A stretch of DNA of 64,000 bases from Salminus brasiliensis (Eukaryota > Chordata > Actinopteri > Characiformes > Bryconidae). This document shows, in pieces, positions 1 to 44,600 of the stretch. Position 1 is the first letter of the stretch. Each line of letters begins with the position of its first letter. The DNA lies in the NCBI RefSeq assembly GCF_030463535.1, contig NC_132893.1, positions 28,832,782 through 28,896,781 on the forward strand, in the 5' to 3' direction. Below the pieces are notes generated by a model. It had not been told where the DNA came from. It saw only the letters and a program-made list of their open reading frames with translations, and ran no database searches. A program made the translations under genes and the position numbers.

Positions 1-413
1 GGCTGAGCTGATAAATCTCCTCACCAAAAATATCTCCCTGTGACTCTAAAGCTAATGCTAAAGGTATGAGGTAGGAAGCATTCGTCCAGCACACTGTAGA
101 TCTTGCTGCTGTCCTCAGCAGGGGTTAGGGTCAACACTGAAATGAACGTGTAGATCTATTTTTGTTTTTTTTCTGTTGTCGTACCCTTGAGGGAAGGATA
201 CACTACAAACACCAGGCCATTTTAAGAAATGCCGCTAAGGCAGCTGTGTGCTCAAAAAAGCTGAAAATCACATGACGATGAGGCTTATAAGTGAACTTTA
301 AGCACATAATTAAGACTAATCAATCAAGGCAATTAAACATAAAATGCTTGTTTTATTTATGCAAACTTGAACCTATTTATCTACCTTTCTGCCTGACTGT
401 CTGTCTGCCTAGC

Positions 414-418
<5 letters not shown>

Positions 419-475
<57 letters not shown>

Positions 476-572
476 TGTCTGTCTATCTATCTATCTATCT
501 ATCTGTCTATCTATATCTGTCTGTCTATCTATCTATATAAATGTCTATCTATCTATTTATCTATCTATCTAC
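419..572. repeat. Compound microsatellite (AT)n and (TCTA/TCTG)n
   Basis: About 27 AT units at 419-472, then imperfect tetranucleotides to 572. In the musk intron left of exon 16. Confidence 0.97.
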
Positions 573-679
573 ATAGAATATCAGACAAAAATATTAATTA
601 ATAGAAGGGACAGATTTGCAACTCAGAGAAGTCAAGCTCTGACTGTCCAAGGGAGAATTACAATTTGGAAAGCCCTTTA

Positions 680-32002
<31,323 letters not shown>

Positions 32003-34934
32003 ACTTGAAGAAGGCTGCGTTTCAAACCGGCTTCAAAAATCCATCCGTCAGCTTCATCTTAAAATCCAGCTTTTTTTTGGTTTCTTTTCAGAGACGAGGA
32101 TTCCCACAGAATAGCGTGTGAGTGTGTTTGAGGCTGTGTGTGTGTGTGTGTGTGTGTGGTTGAGGGGGGGTACACATATGCAGCAGGCCCAGCCTTGCAG
32201 TCTGTCAGTAGTGCTGTACATGTGCGGTTTGCTTAAAGAGATGGACAGCAGCAGCTGCTTGATATCCATGGAGAGATATGAAGCATTGGAGTCAGGAGGA
32301 ACTGCACAGAGCAGCCATCAGAACACGGCAGCAGACAGGGCCCGGCTAACGTTACCTAACACACAGTGCATCTGTGCAGTTTGGGCATGTACTGTTGATT
32401 ACTGTCTACAGAGATATATAAGTTATATGAGATGAAATTAGGCTTTAAAATATGCAGAAAATACTTATGTGATTTTACAGGTACAGTTACACTCACAGTT
32501 ACTTATTTTTCTATTTTTTTTATTCTTTTAAATCAACAAGTACTTCAACATGTAAATTGACCAGACATGTAATCTATCTACACTAAACATTTGGCCAGAG
32601 GTGCAGAAATGTGTACAAATTACTGTAAATATATAAGTGAAGTAAACAAGTAAACAAGTACTGTAATGTTTGTCACTACTACTACCACTAATAATAATAA
32701 TAATGATAAGTTGACCTGTACATAAATAATAATAATATAGACCTACTACTAGTACTAACAGAAATAAATATGTAATATAAATATTTTCTATTACAGACAT
32801 ATGACTAAGTATATAAGAGTACATAATATAAGCAATAAAAACTTAAACTAATAATAAAAACGACTAATAATAATAATAAATAAATATGTTTTAAGTATGT
32901 ATGCACGTTATAAAAAACAATGTAATTTTACTACTTAAAAATAACAATAAAAGTAATTTATTATTGGTAGTATTATTTATATTATTATTATAACTCTTTG
33001 GATTGTAGCAGCAATAAGCATATAGTAACATATAAGTAAGTAACTACTCAACTAAAACAAGGTGCAGAATGAGCACAGCTTAAAATCTAATGATCTGATA
33101 AGTCCAATTAATCCACTCAACATGAGGAAACTGGAGTTTCATATCTTATCTTATCATATCTTAATAAAGTCAAAAGTACTTCTCACATCTCGGTTTGGTA
33201 AAAAACATACTATATAATATATTTAACTTTAGGTTTTCCCCACTAGCTAAGACCACCAGGACTTTCTTTCTCTTGGGCTGGCTCATTATGTATGGCTGTG
33301 GCACCCCCAGGGTTTGCACTCATGACCTATGTCTAAGGGTAAATGCTTAGACAGTTGCACCACTTGGAAGCCACCAGTCTTTCCCTTCAGTACCTTAAAA
33401 TGTTTAATAGTCTGGAAAAAAAAGATTTCAGAGAATCTAAAAAGTACAGTAACATATGATGAATTAGAGATTGGGCCCTAATTTAGATCATTTTAAAGTA
33501 AACTACGAAACCTATAATAAAATATATTTGAGTGTTTTACTGAGGCAGACTGGCTGGAGCTGGACTGATTAAGAGTAGCATTTTAAACCCATTTAAATAC
33601 AAAAAAAATATTGCAGGTCAAATACTGATACTAGTACTATCAGTCCTGCTACTCAATATGCTACTACTACTATTACTACCACTACTGTACTGTTAATACT
33701 ACTGATAAATTACCTCATTACTGCAGGTCAGAAATGTACATTTTATAATATACACCTTTCATGTTTCAAATTAATCAAGACAGATAGCATGAATATACAG
33801 TAACTGATCAGATGAAAGATATTATATGCAATATTACATTACATAGTCAGATGATTGATGTTTAAAGAAATGTCATAAGAATAAAATCCTTTAAGGTGGA
33901 CCTTTTAAAACAGTTAAATCTCTGTTTAAAGAGCCATTTGAAAGCAATATTTACATGAAATTCTCTTTTTTATAACAAATATTTAAAATAACACAATTTC
34001 ACCACTTTAGGTAAGTCATTTATCTTTATTATACTAGATGTATTAACTCATCTTTGATATTGCACAGCTGCTATTCTGTTTCTATATATATACATATCAT
34101 TCACAGAGCTGTGTTTCTCTGTAGGCAGTTGAGCTGCACAGCTCACTTCTCACTCATAGCCTTCATAGTGTTAGCTTGACTGGCGTGGCTCCTGCATTCA
34201 GGCAGCCTTTGTGTGGAGGGACCCACCTGTTGCCCGCTGGCCTGTGTGCTCTGATTTATTTTAAGCAGGGGACTGACATTTCCCAAAGTGTTTGTTTATG
34301 GCCCCATCCTCTGAGCTTTTGCCTTTTAGGGCTGCAGCAGTAGGGTAAAAAATTAAATAAGGGCTTAGGTTATTCCGAGTGGCTCAGAGCATGAAATGGA
34401 AGAGCTGGAACCAAGCACTAGTCAGGAAGTGCTTTGTTGTGTGGAGTTTCTTTTAGTCGAGTTTTTCGAAGGCTGTGTTTTCAAGGACATTGGGTTTGTG
34501 TGTGTCAGCAGATCATGTGCTTACAAAAATATCAACTCTGACTTGCCGTTGTCACACTCAGCATGCTGACGGGTCCGCGAGGGCCGAAAACATGAGATAA
34601 AAGCTCCGACACAAGCACAGATGCCAAAATGAAAACAAACATGTCTTCATAGGGGACATGCTGATTTCAAGAAGCCGAAACAAAGATAACGCCTCGGCTC
34701 CAAAGTGCTTTTATGGGTGATGATGACAGGAAAGAAGGGAATGGAGCTAGAGGAGCGAAAGCGAATCTTAATGTCGATATAAAACACACAGAAATCCTTG
34801 AAAAGTCTCTCAGTGAAAAAGTCAAATTCTGTAGAAGTCATAGATGGTGAAACCGATTTATAGTGGCCTAGTTAACCCACTTGATGAAGCTTGGTTTGGG
34901 CTGACCATGACTATGACCATGTCTATTCATCTAC

Positions 34935-35110
34935 ACCGATCAGCCATAACTGAGTAAGTCCCCCTCGTGCTCCACAACAGCTCTGATCCGTCAAGGCATG
35001 GACTTCACAAGACCTCTGAAGGTGTCCTGTGGTGTCTGGCACCAAGACTTTAGCAGCAGATCCTTTAAGTCCTGTAAGTTGGATTGTCCATGACCCTGGC
35101 CCATTTTACT
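34935..35110. mobile_element. Short Tc1-like remnant
   Basis: ACCGATCAGCCATAACTGAG followed by CTGATCCGTCAAGGCATGGA and ACCTCTGAAGGTGTCCTGTG; shares the latter motifs with 38926-39005 and the ends with 37975-38226. Confidence 0.5.
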
Positions 35111-37693
35111 GATTGACCATTCTTGGAGCACTTTTGGTCAGATACTGACTTGATGATGCTTGTGACTGACCATATGGACCTTCTGAAGTACAGTTTGGAG
35201 GCCCAGAGGTATGTTTGGAAGAGTAAATGTAAGGCATTTGCATTCTGTAAGAACTGTTAAGCATGGTGGTGGTATTTTAGGACACAACTGCCCAGATATC
35301 ATGCCCTTGCCTTTGGGCCTGTTGCATACATATGGATGATTCATGTGAGATTAAGGTGGGGTGTAATAATGGCAACCCAACTGGGTCCCAGTTATCACAC
35401 ATGTCCGAACCCACTCAGAGCCCATGCCCACCTCGCACCCACCTAGCTCAAGTTCCACCCATGTAAGCTCTACATGAGCATGTTGGCTGGGTGGGTGTTC
35501 CAACAGGGCAGTGACTCCACAGCAAACGTAGTTGTGGAATAGATAAAGCAGGCTCCACTTTATCAGAGAATCCTTTTCCAGTACTACACAGAGCCCTACC
35601 TTTCAGCCCTACTTAACCTTTCTGCATCTCCTACGGATGTCTTTGGTGTACGCTAACAAATGCTAATCAAGAACCATAGAGTCACCTATGCTACAGACAG
35701 CTGAGGCTGCTTGCACGTAATGTTCCATCACAAACAGACAGAGATTAATACAGGCAATGTCACTTGGAGTCTTGGCTGGCTCTCATCGCACAGGGCATTC
35801 ACAGAGCATTCTGCAACACAATATGAGTGAGGGGCACAATGCGAGTCTGAAACCCTAGAGAAGACCACGCTGGCCTTTTGCAAGATGAACTGGGGACAAC
35901 AGGGACAGGACCTGAGACGCCGACTAACACTTGTGTAAGGATTAGCATACATGCTGGAATAAATTCAGTAAGTACACTCAGACTATGAAACACATCTCCA
36001 TGAAGACCATTTCATTTTGGACAACAAACTAAAGAAGCAGTCATGAATCATAAGCAGCCATAAGTCAGAAATACAACTGCCCTATTCACTATATGGTGCA
36101 CTGCTTTGGAGTTCTGCCATTTAATAGTGTACTGTTAGTTCTGTAACATTTTCAGTGTAACATAATATTATGTAGTCTAGAAAAGATGTACACTAAATGG
36201 ACATGGAATACCCATAATCCATTGTGTTGTTCGCATAACGTGTCCAAAATCGGACACTACCTTGTTGAATTCTGTTCCCTATACTATAGCTCTAGATAGT
36301 GATCTGGGTTTTTGCATGTAGGGCACAGTAAACAGGGCACAGTTACGGACACAGCTCCTGTTCTTGTTAAGGTGCCTTAAAGCAGTATTGCTCCTAAGCT
36401 CCCCCTATAGTTGGGGGGTGTAATTCACTTTCACCCCACTGCTGTAAATACAAATCACGCTTTAAGCTCCCCCTCATGGAAAGCTGTACACAAGCGTTTG
36501 TTGATAAGCTGAGAGGCACAGAACCGTGACACAGAAGTGATGATTACAGAAATAAGGCAGGATTTGACACTAATATGGCTCGGGTTATGCAGAATCACAC
36601 GCAGAATCAGAGAGGTGCAGCTCCACAAAAGGAGCTTGTGCACATCCTTCCATAGCGCAGTAGCAGCTCTGCGGCCCAAAGTGGGATGGAGAGCGATGCC
36701 ATTCTCCAGTTACAGTCAGTGGAGCATCAGCATGATTCGGAAGCTGCTATTTTAAGGTAAAATGCTATATAATTAAAGTTGTACATATAAGTTCTGACCT
36801 TGTATTGTACCTTATTCAAAAAAGCAGCTCAAGCTAAACACGTCCATTTAACATGAATGGACGAGGCTGATCTAGAAACTGTAGCAGTATATAATTACAT
36901 TTTCCTGGAAATTCAGTTGTAGAGAAAACAAGGCTTGTTTATGGGGAAGTCATGCTGTAAGTGTTTGCATTTCCAGGGTTCCACTCTGCACAGAAGACAT
37001 TAAGATAAATGTCAAACCTTAATAATGAGCAGTAAAATGGATAGAAACTACAGGTTATGCAGTTAATTAATCAAATGCATCACAGCTCAGTTTGACAGAA
37101 TTCAGCCTCAGTGCAGATTTCTGTCACCAGCACTGTACTGCCATCTGCAGCTCTTTTAGAAAACAACAGGTCCATCATTACCAAGCATTTTAATTCAGTC
37201 ATAATTTTCATAAATATAGAAATGTTGGTGTGTAGATGGATAAAGACATGCAGACAGAAATACATATTTTGTCAGAAATCAATCAGATATTGTTATTATC
37301 CGGACTCTGAGGACTCCATAAAAGCATGTTTCTGAATGTCTGTGTGTGTTTCTAGAAAATTAAATCCCCCCTAAAAGTTTCCCCTAAATTATTTTAATAT
37401 GTCTCATGGTGGATGCAGCACAATTTGAAGCACCTCACAGAGAGAGCTCTTGCTAGCTAGCCAGGCTAATACAGCCTCTACAGGTAGGCTATCTAAGAGT
37501 GTTACAGCTAAGCCCCTCAACTCTATACCTCTCAATATAAATAAAAAAAGCATACATTTTTATTATTATTCTTGTGCTGAGAAAATAATTTTAATGGTAT
37601 GTTATTAGCCAGTACCAATGGAGCAGATGGGCCTATAAGGGCACAATTGTGATGACTAGACGACTGGACCAGCAGAGCAAAACAGCAGGTAGC

Positions 37694-37970
37694 AGGGGCA
37701 GTGGTGGCTCAGCAGTTAGAGCGCCGGGCTATCGATAACAAATTTGTGGGTTTGATTCCCGGGCTTGGCAAGCTGCCACTGTTGGGCCCTTGAGCAAAAT
37801 TACCAGCCTGCTCCCCGGGTGCTGGAGTTGGCTGGCCACTGCTCTGGGTGTGTGTGTGTACTCACACACCTAGTTCACTAGTGTGTGTGTGTGTGTTCAC
37901 AACCACAGATGGGTTAAATGCAGAGGACACATTTTGCTGTACAGTGACAAATACGTGCACCTTTACCTTT
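37694..37970 (+). mobile_element. tRNA-derived SINE of a second family, plus copy
   Basis: Head GGGGCAGTGGTGGCTCAGCA, B box GGTTTGATTCC, the body CTGCCACTGTTGGGCCCTTG and the tail CAGTGACAAATACGTGCACC. Contains a GT-rich stretch. Intergenic between musk and rassf6. Confidence 0.85.
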
Positions 37971-37974
37971 AGGT

Positions 37975-38226
37975 AGATATTGAGGGGTGTTCCCAGTATG
38001 CAGTGGTCAGTACCTACGAAAATTGCTCCATGAAAAGACATCCTATGAACCAGTGACAGAGTCAAGGGTCCCCATGGATGAAATCCTCACAACTTTCAGG
38101 ACTTAAAGGATCTGCTGCAAACATCTTGGTGCCAGATGCTACAGGACACCATTAGAAGTCTTGTGGAGTCCAGAGCTGTATTGGTGGCACAGTATTAGCA
38201 GGTGCTATTAACATTATGGCTGATTG
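37975..38226 (+). mobile_element. Tc1-like remnant with right end
   Basis: GTTCCCAGTATGCAGTGGTC and AGTACCTACGAAAATTGCTC resemble the HTH region of the Tc1-like family; the end is TTAACATTATGGCTGATTGC, the inverse of the left end at 7160. Confidence 0.6.
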
Positions 38227-39589
38227 CTGTATTTTTTAATCTTGCTCAAAAGCAAAAGCACAATATGCAGAACAGAATTGATTATTCTGAATTACAGAAT
38301 AAGTTATATTATGAAGATACGAGAGCTTAGTGACTAAAACATCAACTATTCCACACAATTCTTGCACTCTGTGTATTCATGTGTGTGTGTGTGTGTGTGA
38401 GTGTCTGGTGAGAGAGTAGGAGGCAGCATTGAGGAACCTGTGTGATGACCGACCTCATTACATGCTCCTGTCTACAGAAAGCAGAAGGTTAGAAGTGCAT
38501 TAGTGTTTGCTCTGGCCTCTCTCCAGCAGATGTCACTATTAGATTTAGGACACTTGGGACCTGCGCATGCTGACCAGCTGCTTAACACGACATAAGGAGA
38601 GAGAATGCTACCACATAAATACAGCGGGAGATAGTGATCAGGACATTTAAAGGGCATTGGTGCAGTAAAATAGTGGACATGGAGTTACTGTGCTGATATC
38701 AGGCTGTCGTGTGAATGTGATAGTGGAAAAATAACATAAAACAAACCCCAGAGCATGAGAGTTTCATAGATATGAATCAAACTGGACGCTTTTGGGGGCG
38801 TGTTTAAAGGACATTGGAGTGTTCCGGTATTCTGGTAATAATTAGTAGTTATGGTTCAGTAACTGCTATAAGACTAATATAAAAATGAAAAAGTCAGACT
38901 TTTATTTGAGGCAGTGTAGGTCCTCCATGTGTCCCCAAAACTAGCTCTGACCCATCAAGGCATGGAAGATGAAGGTGTCTTGTGGTATCTGGTACCAATA
39001 TGTTTAATCTCATCTAGAGGGTACATTATAATTATAATTATAATTAACATCAAACATTTAAATAAACATTAAATAACACTAAGCAAAAAATGTTGTATAT
39101 ATAATTTATATATATATATATATATAGTGTATATTGTCTCTTACACAAAGAAACCTGTATCTCCAAACTTTCAATAGAAGCCAGTGTTAAAATATTTCTT
39201 TTTATGAGAAACAAGTCTTTTTGGAGCATTTCTGTTGGTCCATTCATGTAAATAAAAAAGTCATAAAAAGTAAAAAAGGCTTTTGCAGGACAACAAAGAC
39301 ATATGTATGTATTTATGTGTATATGTATGATATGATCTACATCTAAATCAGTGCAGTGCTGCCCGTTTCGAGTGTATTCTCCTAGCCTGAGCAGAAAGGG
39401 TTAACCTGCTATCACAGAGCAAGGTGAGAGGCACGCACCTACCATGGGTGTGTTCTAAAGTCCACAACTTGCCAAACACTCCCAGAATGCATAGAGGTGA
39501 CTCAGATCTGGTTACAACACAACACACGCTAAATAATCTCTGAATGTGCTGGATTTTACCACCCTGCAGGCACTTGTTTGAAACCGGCT

Positions 39590-39712
39590 CTTCTCCCATA
39601 TTGGCTGGGCAGCTGGACTGACGCTGGCCTGCTGGTGCTGCTGGATCTCCTAAAGACATTATGGGACCTGCTTCAGAGTGAGCGTCCGACACTAGATCTG
39701 AGCTGGAAACAG
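39590..39712 (+). other. Possible noncoding first exon of rassf6
   Basis: A stretch ending GAGCTGGAAACAG before donor GTGAGAGCG lies 1.75 kb upstream of the first coding exon, which itself starts at a splice acceptor, so some upstream exon must exist. No coding similarity; the left boundary is a guess. Transcript data would decide. Confidence 0.22.
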
Positions 39713-41468
39713 GTGAGAGCGCGCCTGTGGCCTTGTGTTTATGATCATCTGCAGTGAGTTGGAGGCCCGGGGTGTTGTGTTTAAAGGCTTTATCCGGCCT
39801 GTTTGAAGCAGTCAGGAAGATTCAGGGGTGGACGCTTAAGCCTGGAAGTTGATGATGCAGTGGTTATTTAGTTAGTTGAGCTGTGAGTATTAAACCATGC
39901 AGGCTTGTTATTTGGTAATGAATCTCAAGACGTATTCAGGGTCTTCTAGGGGTGGAGGAATATGTATACATATCGTAGCTGTCACTCAAAAACCCTGAAT
40001 TTCCATAATGGCAGTTTTAAAGGAAGTCAATGTACAGACCTTTTAATCCAAGTCATGTTGGAGCATTTCTATTGGCCCTTTTATCAAAAATTTTGGAAAC
40101 AATGTAAAGAACCTCTACCAGATTCACATTAGAGCAAAAAGGGAGATACATGGTTTTTGCAGTGACAATATTTGGGCAATTTCCATGATGATTTAACCCC
40201 TTAATGTTTAAGGGGTTAAATGCACTATAGGACGTAGTTCAGTGGGTAAAATACTCCCTAAGGTTAATCTTTTGTCTGGAAGAGCTCACCTGTATATTTC
40301 GATCACTGAACGGCCACCAACCACAGTGCTCCACTATTGTGTGTGGACCTTTTCAAATGAATCAGTCATGGTCAATTGTCTACCAGTGAAGTGGTAAGTC
40401 AAGGTAACATAGAGTACCAGAAAAATGGTTGAACACAGCTGTTTGAATGTGTGCTGATCATCATCTTAAAAACGTTTGATCCATTCGCTAGGGTGACCAT
40501 GTTTTTGACTCTGAGGACACACGAGTCTCCACTGTAGTTAGGAGGTTGTGAGAACCTACAGTGGACACTCATTTGTCCTCAGTGTCCTCTTTTTAAAAAA
40601 ATAAAACAACAATATGGTCACCCCAGCATTCAGATCAAATGTTTTAAAGATCTGCACACATTCAACCAGGTGTGTCCAAACTTTTGACTGGTACTGACCT
40701 TGTAGTGTAGCCATGGCTACCTATCTGGCCTATAGGCTTCAATAAACATTCTTAAACTAAAGCTGGATCTTCGGAGTGAGGGCAAAGAAGAAGCCTTTTT
40801 GGTTTGCTGTAGAACCGTTCAGTGGACAGTTTGCAGTGTGAAGAACCTTGTTTGAGGTTTAAAGAACCTTCCACATGAGTCTAGATTCTATACGACTTAG
40901 GATTGTGCCCTGTGTCCGTACATCCAAGCCAAGAACCAGTGAGGGACCTTTGATTTTAAAAAGTGTTTAGCATTAGGGAGCATAGCATATAGCATAGTCT
41001 TTTTTTTTGACAGAACTTTGGTTGGACCTCCCTGAGTTTCAGACATCCATGCACAGACTTGAATGTAAACTGCCATCCATGCGTATCGACCAACCCATAG
41101 CGAAGTGAAAGTACGAGAGCAGTAAACACTCATAAAACTCATAAACTGACACAGCTGCACACTGAAGAACACTAAAGTGTAAACGTGTCCACAAAGGCCT
41201 GCTGGTTCTTCACACTCCAGCATGGCCTATTTGACGAGCAGTATGTCAAATACCAGAGATTCCGACTCTGAAAGAGCAGGTTTGGACACAGCTGAGGAGT
41301 TAGACGAATCTACTGACTGTGCCAGAAACAACCGTCTTGATGAGAGTTCTGCCGAGTGATCGACTGTAAAAATAACAGAACAACCCTGAGAGTTCTTTAA
41401 AAAGAGGAGTGTCGTCTCAATGTTCTCATGCTTAGTGGGTTTAAAACTTGCTTTCTTGGCAGATCTGG

Positions 41469-41539
41469 ATGGTGTCGGAAATGTCTGCGGGTCAGCCTCA
41501 CTCTTTTGTCCATTTTGGGGATGGGAGAACGTTGTCAAG
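41469..41539 (+). CDS. rassf6: rassf6 coding exon 1
   Basis: ATG 41469 opens [21 protein letters not shown] second in-frame ATG is at 41481, so either may start. The exon probably begins at 41463 after acceptor TTTCTTGGCAG, implying a noncoding exon upstream. Donor GTTAGC. The peptide aligns without gaps with the N terminus of human RASSF6 up to the LLKTYN motif. Confidence 0.75.
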
Positions 41540-41627
41540 GTTAGCGATGGAACGCAATCAGTTGGATTATGTCTTTATTATTTATTGTACTCTTACTGTT
41601 TAATACAATGGAATTCCCCTTCCTCCC

Positions 41628-41658
<31 letters not shown>

Positions 41659-44600
41659 TCTCTCTCGCACACAGAACAAGATTTTTCTCATTGCTTAACA
41701 CCTACAATTGCTTTTTGAAGGACAAAACCCAGCTGCAGCTAAATGTGCATGAGGTAACAGGCATATTCACATTTATTCTTGAAGCCATTCCTTCTTATAT
41801 GTCGTAAAGGCCAGAGACACTTTATAACCTAAGTCACGTAAACCCCATTATGAGGTAACTCTCATTGGCAGCAATATTCTGACCACCTATTTAATAGTGG
41901 GAATAACCCCCCTTGGCTTGGATGACACTAGCGAGAGGTAGTGCGTTGATTGCTACCACCACTACCACAGTGGTGCGTCGATTGCTTTGTACCTCTCACT
42001 GGAGTTGTCTTTCCCCTCTGGCATCAATGGCCCATGGGGCACCACCTTTGGAAGGCCCTCAATGTGCGAGAAGTTCATTCTTGATACGCCTTCGTCTCTG
42101 CGTCTCTACAACATCCCACAAATTTAGCGGAATCCGAGATGCTAGCACCAATCGCCCAGTCCCTTACTATCATGCCCTTTTGGACTTGTCAAATCACACC
42201 CTTTGCCCATGGGGATAGTTTTGCACTCTTCTACAACTGACTGGTGTGCTCGCTTATTTAGACCTGGCCAAGTTCATTCCAAACCAGGGGTGGTCCTAAT
42301 AATCTGATATGATCGTGCATATCATCACTGTCACGCAAAAAAACGCATCCGCATTTGTCATTTTCAATTTTCTGACATAATGTGAATCTGCCAGTTGCTA
42401 TTTGTATTGTGTGAGAATTGCATGATGAATGAACCAATAGAAATGCTCCAAAATAACTTGGACTTTTCCATCTCCTGTAAAGTTGTCTCTTTTTTTGCGT
42501 TTTTTTGCATGACAGCGACGCTATGATGTAGCATAGAAGTTAAACAGGATGTTCTGAAAGATTATTTGACCTCCACTGGATTATGATTCAAAATGGACAC
42601 ATTTCCAAGTTATAGGCCTTATGAATGGATGCCTCGACTGGTCAGCGGGTCCTAGCTTTTAAAGCAGGGATTTACAGTCATTCTGAAAACAGTGGCTTAT
42701 AGAGAGTATCAAGTTTGAAATTTGGAACCTTTTTAGGTTATGAGGAGCACAGTGGAAACAAGCTCTATAAACACATTCTGGCTTAGAGAACATCATCACA
42801 CTTCTGCAGGTCATTGACTACTGGGTCTGTCTGGAAGCCTGCTGAGAATCTGAAGTAGGCTTTGTAGCTCCAAGCACTTATTTGAACAGCAGATTCAACA
42901 CATTGTTGTTATAATAAGAGAGATTATGCCTCTAAGTCTATTAACGTCATGGCATGCCATGCGGCTGAACTCCTGGTGCTTTCCGAATGTTGCAGAACAG
43001 GTGATTTTGACCAGCTTCTTGGCCTCCATTCAATACAGAACACTACAGGCCAGTTTCACTTTCGGGACAGGCAGCATGTTGCTATTAAACAAATGCCATT
43101 ATTGACATGATTCCTAAGGTTTGAATAGGCAACTGTTAATGTTTACTGTGGCATGGTCCTAAACTTTTCCTTTAAAGTGAAAGCAGCTCTGTGGACAGAA
43201 CTACAAGAAGGTCAAACAGTCGCAGGAAGGACGTAATAATGCCAGTTTCAGCGGCATTGCCAAACACAGCTGCTTATCTTATCATACATATGGACAATGA
43301 GGAAATGAATGCAATGAAATTAACAAACAGCTCTGGCAGAATAAGCCAACTTTTTTGAAGCTGTTAAAACTTATCCTCTACTGTGAGGATGTGTTTTCCT
43401 AAGGACAGGAAAAGTGTCTGGTTAGCTGCGGTGTTTCAAATGTCCCTTCTCGGGCCGTCATTCCAGAACTGCATTTAGAAAGACCTCCTGATTTTTTATC
43501 AGTCTGGCTTCTGGAGTTACATGTGCACTCTGCGCTGCCCTCTTCTGGTACCATCCTGAATAGCTTGTCATCTTCATCCAGAACACATCAAGGCAGGTGA
43601 CACTGGAGGGATTTCTGGCAGTCTCCTGGGGAATGAAGAGACCGATCCGGCTCAAAATCCAGGATGAGAAGTCATCTGACAGCTCCAAGTCTCCAGGCTT
43701 TTCTCCAGATCCTATCAGTCCACTCGGAAACAAGAGGTCACTGATCCACAGTGCTCCTTTCAACACACAGTAGCAGTCAAACATCTGGACACACCTGGTT
43801 GAATATGTGCGCTTATCCTCATCTTAATATATATATATATATATATGTGTATTTTTTAAAGGGGGCACTGTAGACACACAGGGATCTGCTTTAGTTAGAT
43901 TGTCAAGACTGGGGGGCGGGGTGTTGGGGGGGCTAAGTTGCCTTAATATTAATAATCTATATGACCAAATAATCTTCTTTCAGTTCAGCTTACAACTTAG
44001 GCCTACTTGAAACCCCTCTGCCACGACATCCTAACTATGGTGGACACCTGTGAGTCCCCAGTGTCCTCTTTTTGAAAACAAAAATATGGTCACTCTAGCA
44101 TTTTTTTTTTGTACGGTTTAAAGATGATAATCTTAAAACTTCATCCAGGTGTGTCCAAACTTTTGACTGGTGCATCTTTCTTATTTATTGACACTATTTA
44201 TCATATCTTGGCAGTAAAGCACTGAAACTTTTGGTGCGTAATGTTTTGTTTTTATGAATTCCTGCAGGGGTATGACCCGCTGGGGAGAATTTGACAATCT
44301 TCATCACATTGATGAACTGGAAGAGATCGTTCAGGATGGTGCAGAGACTCTAGACAGCTGTGCTACAGGTTCAGTTTCTTTCACAGTGGTATTAACTTTG
44401 GGCGTTAATAATTATTATGGCATACAAATAAATATATGACTGTGCTACTATCTTACTGTGCCACTATTACTGTGCCATTTACGCTTTGAATTTGAACATT
44501 TCTGTAGACCCAACAGGAAGTTCATACACTGATTCACAACATATATCCTCATCTTCATATAACCTTTGGTTACATTTGGCAACAATTCTGCATTTATAAC

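Larger units (their letters stand above)
32003..41462. other. Intergenic region between the divergent musk and rassf6 genes
   Basis: Should hold both promoters and 5' UTR exons, but none is identified with certainty. Contents seen: a (GT)n at about 32135-32158, trinucleotide ATA/ATT runs at 32680-33000, Tc1-like remnants, a SINE at 37694, MITE D pieces, a (GT)n at 38382. No coding gene was recognised. Confidence 0.7.

Noticed and set aside
41860-42300. Possible gene or repeat with a 101-codon frame
   Set aside because: Looks like a decayed transposon-like repeat (GGCTTGGATGACACTAGCGA), but without a second copy or a clear protein I leave it unassigned.
43458-43784. 108-codon minus-strand frame
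   Set aside because: Antisense shadow of rassf6 exon 3.
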